This document shows positions 5,328-12,314 of a DNA stretch of 12,314 bases, in pieces; position 1 is the stretch's first letter, and the number at the start of each line of letters is the position of its first letter. Source of the DNA: DASZHJ01 sp035280245 (lineage in GTDB: Bacteria; Pseudomonadota; Alphaproteobacteria; ATCC43930; CGMCC-115725). Position numbers and translations under genes: made by a program. The stretch lies in NCBI GenBank assembly GCA_035280245.1, contig DATEGF010000096.1, forward strand, positions 1 to 12,314, given 5' to 3'. The notes beneath the pieces were generated by a model that ran no database searches, was not told where the DNA came from, and was given only the letters and a program-made list of their open reading frames with translations.

Positions 5328-6047
5328 TTACGCCTCCAGCCGGTCCGCCAGCGCCATCAGCAATTTGGCGCCCTCGCCCTGCCAGGCGCTGCCGTGCATG
5401 CGGGCAAGCGTGGTGGGGTCTTCCATGGCGAGCCGCGTCAGCAGGCGCCGAGCGCTCCTGGTGTGCGAGAAATAGTCGAGCGACAGGCGGAAGCGCTCGC
5501 TGGGCTCCAGCATGTCATCGGTGCTCACGGGCGGATGGTCGGCGCCACCCTCGGTGAAGAGGTCGCCGCAGAGCAGTGTCCGTGTCGTGCGCTCCATGAG
5601 GAAGCCGCACTCCCAGGCGTGCGGCAGGTGCGGCGTATCAAGCCAGCGCACCGTGTGCCGGCCGAGATGCAACAGCTCGCCATCCGCCATCGCGCGGGCG
5701 CGCCGGTCCGCGAAATCATTCACGGAGGTCATGGCGGCGATGGTGCCGCAGAGGGCCTCGGCTTTGGGTGCCGCGGCGAGGAACTCGTTGAGGGCGCCGC
5801 ACTCGTCCGCCTCGAAATGGGAGAGCGAGACCCAGCGCAGACGCTCGACCGGCATCACCCGCGCGATCGCGTCGCGCACCAGTGGAAAAATGCGCCGCAT
5901 CCCCGTGTGGAACAGCAGCGGCTCGTCGTCGACGATCAGGTACTGGCAGAAGGTAAAGCCTCCGGCGTTCCCGCTTGGTGGCCGCGGTGTCGCGATGCGA
6001 TAGATACCGTCGGCGATCTCGTCGACCCGCGTATCGGTGTCGGCCAT
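5328..6047 (-). CDS. MBL-fold protein with diiron (flavodiiron-type) ligand set
   Basis: This 239-residue cytoplasmic protein has the metallo-beta-lactamase fold. The first metal motif is HFEADE (His77, Glu79, Asp81) instead of the HxHxDH of zinc hydrolases. His143 (LPHAWECG), Asp162 (LCGDLF) and His218 (RMHGS) complete a set matching the His-Glu-Asp / His / Asp / His ligands of flavodiiron proteins and the related oxygen-binding diiron domain. It therefore probably binds two irons and reacts with or senses O2 or NO rather than hydrolysing lactams. The flavodoxin domain of true flavodiiron enzymes is absent, so it would need a partner or act as a sensor. The ATG at 6047 follows a G-rich ribosome site. 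It lies 76 bp downstream of the oxygenase gene on the same strand and may be co-transcribed. Fold is secure; metal identity is inferred. Confidence 0.85.
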   Translation of the reverse strand: MADTDTRVDEIADGIYRIATPRPPSGNAGGFTFCQYLIVDDEPLLFHTGMRRIFPLVRDAIARVMPVERLRWVSLSHFEADECGALNEFLAAAPKAEALCGTIAAMTSVNDFADRRARAMADGELLHLGRHTVRWLDTPHLPHAWECGFLMERTTRTLLCGDLFTEGGADHPPVSTDDMLEPSERFRLSLDYFSHTRSARRLLTRLAMEDPTTLARMHGSAWQGEGAKLLMALADRLEA

Positions 6048-6123
6048 CTCCCACCCCGCCGTGCCATGGCTCAGGCCGACACTAGCACTCGCCGCGCCGT
6101 GTTTGGCTCGCGAGTAAGTTGTG

Positions 6124-7098
6124 TCAGGCTACCCGCGTCTGCCGGTACTTGAGGTCGCGGTAATCGCCGGAGCGGACGGGCGGATATTTCGCCTCGCCCT
6201 TGGAGGCGATGCACTCGATCGCGGCGTCGTAGTTCGGGTGGTGGAAGAAGGCGATCGAGAGACGCTGGGCGCGCGCCGCGACCGAGTCCGGCGGGTTGAC
6301 CACACGGTGCGTATTCGAGACCCAGCGGTCGTTGGTCCAGCGCATCAGGAGATCGCCGATATTTACCACGAAGCTCGAGGGCTCGGTCTCGACGTCGAGC
6401 CACTCGCCCCCACGCGTCCGCACCTGCAGGCCGCCGGGCGCGTTCTCGCCGTTGAGGATCGTGAAGTTGCCGTAGTCCGTGTGCTCGCCGGCGCGGAGCT
6501 GCCCTGGCAGCGGCGCCTCGGTCTGCGCCGGATAGAAATTGAGCCGCATCGCCGTGATGTGCCGGTCGATCTTGGCGTCGAAGAAGCGCTCGTCGACGCC
6601 CAGCGCCAGCGCCGCGAGCCGCATCATCGCCAGCGAGATCCGCTCCATCTCGGCGTAATAGCGCTCGGCCGCCTCCTTGAATCTCGCGGGCCGCGCGGGC
6701 CAGAGGTTCGGCACGAAATAGCGCTGTCCCTCGGGGCCGGTGAAATAGGGCTCATCCGGCCAAGTCTCGCGGCCGAAGTGGTAATACTCCTTGAGGTCCG
6801 GCGGGGTCTTGCGGTCGTTGCCGTAGGAGAGCGCCTCGATGCCGAGCGCGCGATAGCCGCGCGGCGTGCCGGCGATCGGGTGGATGGCGCGGCGTTTCTC
6901 CTCGAGCGGCAGGGTGAAAAATGCATTCGCTTGAGTGCGGAGATCGTCGAGCACGGCGGCGGGCGCGCCGTGGCCCACCAAGGTGAAGAAGCCGATCTCG
7001 CGGCAGCTGCGGTCGAGATAGGCGGCGAGCTTGCGTCGCGACGCCAAGTCGCCGTGGAGGGCATCGGAGAGATCGAGGACGGGAATGCTCTGCGGCAA
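6124..7098 (-). CDS. Isopenicillin N synthase-family 2-oxoglutarate/Fe(II)-dependent oxygenase
   Basis: This 324-residue enzyme belongs to the IPNS-like non-heme iron oxygenases. The N-terminal DIOX_N region (about residues 5-130) contains GFFTLVGHG at 36-44. The C-terminal jelly-roll contains the iron ligands His206 and Asp208 in HTDYGNFTIL and His264 in SNTHRVV, with Arg279 and Ser281 in RLS, the pair that usually binds the 2-oxoglutarate carboxylate. It should hydroxylate or desaturate a small molecule using O2; the substrate is unknown. The only plausible start is TTG 7098, nine bases after GAGGAG, which itself directly follows the SDR stop codon in the same frame. The two genes thus form a tight operon, the SDR perhaps oxidising an alcohol that this enzyme forms, or the reverse. 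Confidence 0.9.
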   Translation of the reverse strand: MPQSIPVLDLSDALHGDLASRRKLAAYLDRSCREIGFFTLVGHGAPAAVLDDLRTQANAFFTLPLEEKRRAIHPIAGTPRGYRALGIEALSYGNDRKTPPDLKEYYHFGRETWPDEPYFTGPEGQRYFVPNLWPARPARFKEAAERYYAEMERISLAMMRLAALALGVDERFFDAKIDRHITAMRLNFYPAQTEAPLPGQLRAGEHTDYGNFTILNGENAPGGLQVRTRGGEWLDVETEPSSFVVNIGDLLMRWTNDRWVSNTHRVVNPPDSVAARAQRLSIAFFHHPNYDAAIECIASKGEAKYPPVRSGDYRDLKYRQTRVA

Positions 7099-7113
7099 GG
7101 CGGATGGCTCCTC

Positions 7114-7869
7114 TCAGTGATAGTAGGCGCCACCGTCGACCACGAGTGTCTGTCCCGTGATGAAGGCGGAGTCCGGTCCCGCGAAGAACGCCACCGCGCC
7201 CACGAGATCGGCGGGCATCATGTCGCGGGCGAGCACGCGGCCGCGGAGCGAGCGCTCGCGCACACCCGCCATCAGCTCGGGGTTGTCGCGCAGCCCGTCG
7301 CTCAGCGTCAGGCCGGGCGCTACGCTGTTGACGAGTATTCCGTGAGCGCCAAGCTCGGTCGCGAGCGCGCGGGTGAGCGAGATGACGGCGCCCTTGCTCG
7401 CGACGTAATGCGCCATGTTGGGATTCCCCTTGAAGGCAACGCCCGAGGAGATGTTGACGATGCGGCCGCCACCTCGCGCCTGCATCGCCGGCAGCACCGC
7501 GCGGGCGCAGAGGAAGACCCCGATGACGTTCACCTCCATCACCCGGCGCCACTCCGCCGCATCGATCTGCTCGAAGGGCCGGGGCTTGAGCGTCGCATAG
7601 ATCCCGGCGTTGTTCACGAGAATGTCGAGGCCGCCAAAGGCCGCAGCCGCCGCCTCGGCCATCGCCGCGGTCTCCCGCTCCGAGGCCACGTCGACGGCGA
7701 CACCGATCGCCCGTGCTCCTTTCGCGCTCAACCGGGCGGCCGCGTCGGCGGCGCCGGTCACGTCGGCGATCGTCACGGCGGCCCCACGGTCCGCCAGCGC
7801 CTCGGCAACGGCAAAGCCGATCCCCCTGGCGCCCCCCGTGACGATCGCGACTTTGCCGGCGAGCTGCAT
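7114..7869 (-). CDS. SDR-family NAD(P)-dependent oxidoreductase (FabG-like)
   Basis: This is a classical short-chain dehydrogenase of 251 residues. The Rossmann motif TGGARGIG, NNAG, the structural Asn in EVNVIG, the catalytic Ser in NISSG and the YVASK pair (Tyr and Lys four apart) are all present. IADV after the second strand places an Asp at the cofactor-ribose position, which favours NAD(H). The C-terminal GQTLVVDGG is also typical. The ATG at 7869 is preferred over the GTG at 7875, since GAGAGG then lies five bases upstream, whereas the GTG overlaps that site. It precedes the oxygenase gene by 15 bp and follows the small exported-protein gene. It is likely an alcohol or ketone dehydrogenase in the same pathway as the oxygenase; substrate unknown. 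Confidence 0.92.
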   Translation of the reverse strand: MQLAGKVAIVTGGARGIGFAVAEALADRGAAVTIADVTGAADAAARLSAKGARAIGVAVDVASERETAAMAEAAAAAFGGLDILVNNAGIYATLKPRPFEQIDAAEWRRVMEVNVIGVFLCARAVLPAMQARGGGRIVNISSGVAFKGNPNMAHYVASKGAVISLTRALATELGAHGILVNSVAPGLTLSDGLRDNPELMAGVRERSLRGRVLARDMMPADLVGAVAFFAGPDSAFITGQTLVVDGGAYYH

Positions 7870-7937
7870 GGACACCTCTCAGGCCCAGTCTCTACGTTCT
7901 CGGCGCCGCATCAAGGGCGCAGGCTCTTAATCCCACG

Positions 7938-8297
7938 CTAATGCCCGCACACGCGCTGGCGCTCGGGAATGAGGCGGTTCGTCGCGGCGATCGCGGCGCT
8001 GGCGTTGGCGTCGGCCTCGTCGTCGCTGCCGAAGGTCGCGAGCTCGACCGCCCGCATTTCGTCGAGCGTCAGCCCGCGCGCGAAGACGTCGATCTGGCAA
8101 TCGCAGAACTTGAGCGCGGCGCCGCTGCTAATCCCTAACCGCATCGCGGCCTCGCTCTGACAGGTGATCCGGCGGCCCGCGAACTTGCCCTTGAAGGCCG
8201 CGGCGCTCGGGCTCAGCGGCGCGGCGTAGTTGGTCTCCGCCAAGACCGGAGAGGCGGCCTCCATGATGACGAGCAACGCGAGGCACAATGGGCGCAT
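7938..8297 (-). CDS. Small exported cysteine-containing protein, function unknown
   Basis: I do not recognise a named family. The 119-residue product begins MRPLCLALLVIMEAASPVLA, a short basic end, a hydrophobic stretch and an Ala-x-Ala-like site (VLA then ETNY), so it is probably cleaved and periplasmic. The mature part has four cysteines: one in RITCQS, a CDC pair in KFCDCQIDV and one three residues from the end, which could form disulfides or bind metal. The segment after the CDC pair, RGLTLDEMRAVEL, is helical. An in-frame GTG at 8321 would add eight residues and a more basic start; neither start has a strong ribosome site. It lies 68 bp upstream of the SDR gene on the same strand and diverges from the glutathione transferase gene. 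Confidence 0.7.
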   Translation of the reverse strand: MRPLCLALLVIMEAASPVLAETNYAAPLSPSAAAFKGKFAGRRITCQSEAAMRLGISSGAALKFCDCQIDVFARGLTLDEMRAVELATFGSDDEADANASAAIAATNRLIPERQRVCGH

Positions 8298-8383
8298 GAG
8301 CCTGTTCCGAGACAACTGCACCCGATGCTACACGACCACGCGTGCGCGAGTCATGCCACGCGCCCATCGCGCCGCCGCTTGTC

Positions 8384-8389
8384 TATAAT
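8384..8389 (+). promoter_or_regulatory. Candidate -10 element for the glutathione transferase gene
   Basis: This is an exact TATAAT in otherwise GC-rich DNA, 48 bp upstream of the start codon. No good -35 hexamer lies 16-18 bp upstream. It would place transcription start near 8396 and an mRNA leader of about 40 bases. Confidence 0.5.
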
Positions 8390-8411
8390 GCGGAGAGTCT
8401 TTCGACCGCAT
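8388..8411. promoter_or_regulatory. Inverted repeat over the putative transcription start
   Basis: ATGCGG at 8388-8393 and CCGCAT at 8406-8411 form six-base arms around a 12-base spacer, beginning inside the TATAAT box. The position suits a repressor site or a 5' mRNA hairpin, but the arms are short and chance cannot be excluded. Confidence 0.3.
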
Positions 8412-8436
8412 GCGATAAACCCAGAAGAGGTACCCG

Positions 8437-9141
8437 ATGTCGACACTCGCCGGTTTCCCGATCGCCAAGCACTGGCCCGCCCAGCATCCCGAGCGCCTGC
8501 AGCTCTACTCATGGCCAACGCCCAACGGCGTCAAGGTCTCGATCGCGCTCGAGGAGTTGGGGCTCCCCTACGAGGCGCACGGCGTCAACATCGGTAAGGA
8601 CGAGAGCTGGACGCCCGAATTCCTCTCGCTCAATCCCAACGGCAAGATCCCGGCGATCCTCGATCCCGACGGCCCCGGCGGGAAGCCGTTCGGCCTCTTC
8701 GAATCGGGCGCGATCCTGCTCTACCTCGCCGAGAAGACCGGGAAGCTCATTCCCGCCGATGCCGCGCGGCGCTGGGAGACCGTCCAGTGGGTGTTCTTCC
8801 AGATGGCGAACGTGGGGCCGATCTTCGGGCAGGTCGGCTTCTTCCACAAATTCGCGGGTCGCGAGATCCCCGACAAGCGCCCGCTCGAGCGCTACGCGAA
8901 AGAGTCAGCGCGGCTCCTCCGCGTGCTCGAGACCCGGCTCGAGGGCCGCTCGTGGATCATGGGCGATGACTACACCATCGCCGACATTGCGCACCTCGGC
9001 TGGGTGCGCAACCTCGTGGACTTCTATGGCGCGGGCGACCTCGTGCGCTATCGCGAGCTGAAGCGGGTGCCCGCCTGGCTCGACCGGTGCCTGTCACGGC
9101 CGGCGGTGCAGCGCGGGCTCGACATCCCGAAGCGGACCTGA
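8437..9141 (+). CDS. Glutathione S-transferase, nu-class-like (YfcG/YghU type)
   Basis: This 234-residue cytoplasmic protein has a thioredoxin-like N-terminal domain (about residues 20-105) and a helical C-terminal domain. PTPNG at 27-31 is the active-site loop of the YfcG/Ure2-like nu class, where Thr and Asn replace the usual Tyr/Ser. NPNGKIPAI at 66-74 has the cis-proline and FES at 88-90 binds the glutathione gamma-glutamyl part. ANVGPIFGQ is also family-typical. Nu-class enzymes mainly act as disulfide-bond oxidoreductases or peroxide reductases using two glutathiones, not as ordinary conjugating transferases. The ATG at 8437 follows AGAAGAGG by six bases. A TATAAT box lies upstream. The antiporter gene starts 18 bp after its stop, so the two are probably co-transcribed. 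Confidence 0.93.
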   Translation: MSTLAGFPIAKHWPAQHPERLQLYSWPTPNGVKVSIALEELGLPYEAHGVNIGKDESWTPEFLSLNPNGKIPAILDPDGPGGKPFGLFESGAILLYLAEKTGKLIPADAARRWETVQWVFFQMANVGPIFGQVGFFHKFAGREIPDKRPLERYAKESARLLRVLETRLEGRSWIMGDDYTIADIAHLGWVRNLVDFYGAGDLVRYRELKRVPAWLDRCLSRPAVQRGLDIPKRT

Positions 9142-9159
9142 GCCGGCGGTCGCGCCACC

Positions 9160-10815
9160 ATGACCGGCGCGCCCTCGCTGATCGCCACCGTCGCGCTGAG
9201 CCTGGCCGTGGCCTATGTGGGCGGCATGCTGGCGCGGCTAGTCCGGCTGCCGCCGCTGGTCGGGTATCTGATTGCGGGGATCGCGGTCGGACCGTTCACG
9301 CCGGGCCTGATCGCGGATGAGGCGACGGTCGAGCAGCTGGCCGAGATCGGCGTCGCCTTGCTGCTGTTCGGCGTCGGCCTGCACTTCTCGATCGACGATC
9401 TCGTGGCGGTCTGGCGTGTCGCCGTGCCCGGGGCGCTCGTCCAAGTGACGCTCTCGGCGGCGCTCGGCTTCGGCGTGGGGCGCCTCATCGGGTTCGAGGC
9501 CGGCGCGGCGGCGGCGCTCGCGGGATGCCTCGCGGTTGCCAGTACCGTGGTGGCGACGCGCAGCCTGACCGAGCGCGGCGAGCTCGCGACCAACGCCGGG
9601 CGCGTGGCGCTGGGCTGGCTTGTCATGCAGGACCTGATCGTGGTGGTCCTGCTGGTGATGTTGCCGGGTGGCGGCGACGACATGGCAGCGCGCTACGGTG
9701 CCGCCGCGAGCCTCGCGCTCAAGCTCGCGAAGGTCGCGGGCTTCGCCGCCGGCATGCTGCTGCTTGGCCGGCGCGTCATTCCCTGGCTCCTCGAGCGCAC
9801 CGCGCGGGAAGGCTCGCGCGAGCTGTTCCGGCTCTCGGTCATCGTGGCGGCGCTCGGCATCGCCTATCTCTCCTCGGCGCTCGCCGGCGTGTCGCTGGCA
9901 TTGGGCGCCTTCTTCGCGGGCGTGGTGATCGCGGATTCCGACGTGAGCCACCAGGCCGCCGGCGAATCGGTGCCGGTGCAGCAGGTCTTCACCGTGCTGT
10001 TCTTCGTCTCGGTCGGCATGCTGTTCGATCCCATGGCCTTCGTGCGCGTGCCCGCGCATATCGTCGCGGTGGCCGCCGCCGTCGTGCTGGGCAATGCGCT
10101 CATCACCGCGTTGGTCCTGCTGGCGCTCCGCGCGGCGCCACGGAGTGCCGCCGAGGCGGGGGCCGCGCTGGCGCAGATCGGCGAATTCTCCTTCATCCTG
10201 AGCGGCACCGCGGTCGCACGCGGCCTCATGCCGGCCGAGGGTCGCGATCTCGTGCTCGCGGCTGCGCTGATCTCGATCGTCGTGCAGCCGGCGCTGCTGC
10301 GCGTCGCCGACGCGATCGGCGCGCGGCTCGAGCGGGTTGGTGCCTTGCGCGCCTGGACTGCGAGCCGCGCCGGTCGGGCGGCGGACAAGGCCCCGAGCCT
10401 CGAGGGCCACGCGATCATCGTGGGCCACGGCCGGGTCGGCAGCGTGATCGCGGCCTCGCTCCGTCGCCAAGGCATCCCGTACGTGGTGATCGAGCAGAAC
10501 CTTCGCTTCGCGGAACAGCTCCGCCGCGACGGCATTCCCGTGGTCTATGGCGACGCCGCCTGGCCCGAGGTGCTCGACGCCGCGCGGCCCACGAAGGCGC
10601 GGCTCCTGGTGATCGCGGTGCCCGAGCACGCCGCGGCCCGCCGCATCCTCGCGGAGGCGCGCCGCGCCAATCCGGAGATCGAGCTCATCGTCCGCACCCA
10701 CAGCGCCGAGGAGGCCGCCTGGCTCAAGCAGCGCGGCGTCGGCCTCGTCGTCATGGGCGAGCACCACATCGCCAGCGAGATGGCAGACCAGGCGCTGAAG
10801 CGGTTCGGGGCGTGA
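9160..10815 (+). CDS. ybaL: YbaL-type CPA2 monovalent cation:proton antiporter with TrkA-N domain
   Basis: This is an inner-membrane protein of 551 residues, matching the family. Residues 1 to about 390 form the Na+/H+ exchanger-like core of roughly 12-13 segments, including PPLVGYLIAGIAVGPFTPGL and the LLLFGVGLHFSIDDL stretch characteristic of YbaL. The cytoplasmic tail from about 415 is a TrkA-N (RCK) Rossmann domain with GHGRVGS near 422-428 and an acidic VIEQN end of the second strand, expected to bind NAD(H) or a nucleotide. VVMGEHHIA near the C-terminus also matches YbaL. It should exchange K+ or Na+ for H+ under ligand control. The ATG at 9160 has only a weak ribosome site, consistent with coupling to the upstream glutathione transferase gene. 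It converges on dppC with five bases between stops. Confidence 0.93.
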   Translation: MTGAPSLIATVALSLAVAYVGGMLARLVRLPPLVGYLIAGIAVGPFTPGLIADEATVEQLAEIGVALLLFGVGLHFSIDDLVAVWRVAVPGALVQVTLSAALGFGVGRLIGFEAGAAAALAGCLAVASTVVATRSLTERGELATNAGRVALGWLVMQDLIVVVLLVMLPGGGDDMAARYGAAASLALKLAKVAGFAAGMLLLGRRVIPWLLERTAREGSRELFRLSVIVAALGIAYLSSALAGVSLALGAFFAGVVIADSDVSHQAAGESVPVQQVFTVLFFVSVGMLFDPMAFVRVPAHIVAVAAAVVLGNALITALVLLALRAAPRSAAEAGAALAQIGEFSFILSGTAVARGLMPAEGRDLVLAAALISIVVQPALLRVADAIGARLERVGALRAWTASRAGRAADKAPSLEGHAIIVGHGRVGSVIAASLRRQGIPYVVIEQNLRFAEQLRRDGIPVVYGDAAWPEVLDAARPTKARLLVIAVPEHAAARRILAEARRANPEIELIVRTHSAEEAAWLKQRGVGLVVMGEHHIASEMADQALKRFGA

Positions 10816-10820
10816 GCCCC

Positions 10821-11729
10821 TCACCGCCCGCGGAGCTTGGGGTCGAGGGCGTCGCGCAGCGCGTCGCCGAACAGAGAAATTCCGAACACCGTGAGCGCGA
10901 TGGCGAGGCCGGGGAAGACCGCGATCCACGGCGCCTCCAGCGCGTATTCCTCGGCGCCGCCCTGGAGCATGAGGCCCCAGGCGGGGGTCGGCTCCTGGAC
11001 GCCGAGACCCAGGTAGGAGAGCGACGCCTCCGCGAGGATCGCCTGGCCCACGAAGGCCGTGAACACGATCAGGAACGGCGCCATGACATTGGGGATCATG
11101 TGCCGGAGGATGATCCGCCAATGCCCGAACCCGCAGGCGCGCGCGGCATCGACGTAGGGCACCTCGCGGATCGCGAGCGCACTCGAGCGCACGACGCGCG
11201 CACAGCGCGGGATCAGCGGGATGGTGATCGCGAGGATCACGTTGTGGACGCCGGTGCCGAAGATCGCCACCACCGCGAGCGCCAGGATGATCAGCGGGAA
11301 AGCCATCAGCACGTCGAGGACGCGCTGCAGGACGAGATCGAGCCAGCCGCCGAAATAGGCGCTGCCGACGCCGATCACCAGCCCGATCGCGCCGCCGACG
11401 ATGGCGCAGGTGAAACCCACGATCAGCGCGGTCTGCGCGCCATAGAGGATGCGCGAGAAGACGTCGCGGCCGAACTGGTCGGTGCCGAGGAGATGCGTCC
11501 AGCTCGGCGCCTCGGTCATCGCGGCGAAATCGTTCGAGGTGGGATCGAAGGGCGCGAGCCAGCCCGCGAAGACCGCGGCAAAGATCATCAGCAGGACCAG
11601 CACCATGCCAAAGGCGCCCATGGGCTCGTGCGAGCAGAAGTCGAGCACGATCCGCATCGGCGAACGCCTGAGCGCGCGCTCGTCCGCGGCGACGACGGGA
11701 GCGGTGTCGAAGGGTGCTGTGCTGGACAT
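10821..11729 (-). CDS. dppC: ABC transporter permease, DppC/OppC type
   Basis: This is an inner-membrane permease of 302 residues for a peptide/nickel-class ABC importer. After a cytoplasmic N-terminus (about residues 1-35) and one membrane segment come HLLGTDQFGRDVFSR at 79-93, a signature of DppC-type subunits, and the binding-protein-dependent permease core of about five more segments. The EAA loop that docks the ATPase is DAARACGFGHWRIILRHMIP at 194-213, with the conserved Gly. The C-terminus DALDPKLRGR is typical. The substrate could be di- or oligopeptides, glutathione, nickel or opines; the permease alone cannot tell. The ATG lies five bases after the dppB stop, in the same operon. Neither the ATPases nor a binding protein appear downstream, so they must lie upstream, beyond the right edge, or elsewhere. 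Confidence 0.93.
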   Translation of the reverse strand: MSSTAPFDTAPVVAADERALRRSPMRIVLDFCSHEPMGAFGMVLVLLMIFAAVFAGWLAPFDPTSNDFAAMTEAPSWTHLLGTDQFGRDVFSRILYGAQTALIVGFTCAIVGGAIGLVIGVGSAYFGGWLDLVLQRVLDVLMAFPLIILALAVVAIFGTGVHNVILAITIPLIPRCARVVRSSALAIREVPYVDAARACGFGHWRIILRHMIPNVMAPFLIVFTAFVGQAILAEASLSYLGLGVQEPTPAWGLMLQGGAEEYALEAPWIAVFPGLAIALTVFGISLFGDALRDALDPKLRGR

Positions 11730-11734
11730 CGGGC

Positions 11735-12314
11735 TCAGCCGAACCGGATGCGCGGGTCAAGCCACGCGTAGAGCACGTCGACCGCCAGATTGCAGATTAC
11801 GAACACCGTCACCACCAGCATCACCAGCGCTTGGGTCAGTGTGTAGTCCTGATTCTGGACCGAGAGCACGAAGAGCCGGCCGATGCCGTTCAGGTTGAAG
11901 ACCTGCTCGGTCACCACGAGGCCGCCGATCAGGAAGGCGAACTCGATGCCGATCAGGGTCACTACCGGCAGCAGCGCGTTCTTGAGCGCGTGCCGGTTGA
12001 TCACGATCCGGTGCACGAGCCCCTTGGCGCGGGCCGTGCGGATGTAATCCTCGCGCAGCACCTCGAGCATCGCCGAGCGGGTCATGCGCATGGTGACCGC
12101 GGAGTAGCGATAGCCCACGGTGACCGCCGGCCAGAACACCATCGAGAGATTGCGCACCGGGTCCTGCCAGAGCGACACGTAGTCGATCGGCGGCATCCAC
12201 GGATGGCCCGAGATCATCTGGGTGACGTCGAGGACGATCAGGATCGACACGATCCCGAGCCAGAAGGACGGGGTCGCCAGACCGGCGATCGAGAAGCTGC
12301 GCACGACCAGATCG
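11735..12314 (-). CDS. dppB: ABC transporter permease, DppB/OppB type, 5' end outside window
   Basis: This is the C-terminal 192 or so residues of the second permease subunit, partner of the downstream dppC product. The frame is open to the right edge, so the GTG at 12304 is internal and roughly the first third of a 306-340-residue protein is missing. Visible are the ATPSFWLGI segment, the EAA loop REDYIRTARAKGLVHRIVIN with its conserved Ala-Lys-Gly, the block NALLPVVTLIGIEFAFLIGG, then VVTEQVFNLNGIGRL and the closing AWLDPRIRFG. All are standard for DppB. The stop at 11735 is five bases before the dppC start, which implies coupled translation in one dpp-like operon running leftward. Confidence 0.93.
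   Translation of the reverse strand, partial: DLVVRSFSIAGLATPSFWLGIVSILIVLDVTQMISGHPWMPPIDYVSLWQDPVRNLSMVFWPAVTVGYRYSAVTMRMTRSAMLEVLREDYIRTARAKGLVHRIVINRHALKNALLPVVTLIGIEFAFLIGGLVVTEQVFNLNGIGRLFVLSVQNQDYTLTQALVMLVVTVFVICNLAVDVLYAWLDPRIRFG

Noticed and set aside
6121..7941. A 606-codon plus-strand frame opposite the oxygenase and SDR genes
   Set aside because: The minus-strand genes carry complete catalytic motifs, while this frame has none and is an antisense shadow.
9238..11760. An 840-codon open frame on the minus strand across the antiporter and dppC genes
   Set aside because: It is rich in Arg, Ala, His and Asp with no domain, and covers two well-supported genes in other frames. Long antisense frames are common in such GC-rich DNA.
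9525..11771. A 748-codon plus-strand frame over the antiporter and opposite dppC
   Set aside because: Composition is low in hydrophobic order and very Arg-rich. It is a shadow of the antiporter (+2 frame) and of dppC.
1..12314. CRISPR arrays, tRNA or rRNA genes, IS transposases or integrases
   Set aside because: No regularly spaced repeats, cloverleaf sequences or DDE/tyrosine recombinase motifs were seen on either strand.

Overview
The window is GC-rich, densely packed chromosomal DNA with strong third-position GC bias. The ComM ending, the mix of accessory dehydrogenases and oxygenases, and the Dpp-type transporter suggest an alphaproteobacterium, perhaps of a soil or free-living lineage. 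This is judged from protein character only; no rRNA, tRNA or other taxonomic marker is present.

Layout. (1) 1-1035: the 3' two thirds of comM, a Mg-chelatase-like AAA+ helicase gene (+). (2) 1029-3782: a likely acquired islet. It holds a response-regulator relic, a ridA-MFS transporter operon (-) and a divergent TetR-family regulator (+). A second, partial copy of the comM 3' end (3777-3884) closes it, so the islet lies between 95-bp direct repeats. (3) 3888-4493: a DUF1989 / urea-carboxylase-associated protein (-). (4) 4606-5294: a vapBC toxin-antitoxin pair (+). (5) 5328-8297: a leftward cluster of a small exported cysteine protein, an SDR dehydrogenase, a 2-oxoglutarate/Fe(II)-type oxygenase and a metallo-beta-lactamase-fold protein with diiron-type ligands. 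(6) 8437-10815: a nu-class-like glutathione transferase followed 18 bp later by a YbaL-type cation:proton antiporter (+). (7) 10821-12314: the end of a Dpp/Opp-type ABC importer operon (-), dppC plus a dppB cut by the window edge.

How the genes work together. In the islet, TetR probably represses the divergent ridA-MFS operon through a large hyphenated palindrome at 2926-2953; the ligand is unknown but may be the MFS substrate or a reactive imine/enamine linked to RidA. The SDR and oxygenase genes are translationally close (15 bp apart, same frame) and probably serve one oxidative pathway. The glutathione transferase and antiporter look co-transcribed, which would join thiol chemistry to cation/proton balance. 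vapBC is autonomous.

The most unusual feature is the repeated comM tail. The two copies are identical over the last 53 bp. Upstream of that they differ almost only at synonymous positions, as expected if one copy came from a different functional comM. No integrase, transposase, CRISPR array or RNA gene was seen. No wholly new system could be supported; the best leads are the comM-tail islet, its operator, the stand-alone diiron-type MBL protein and the transferase-antiporter pair.
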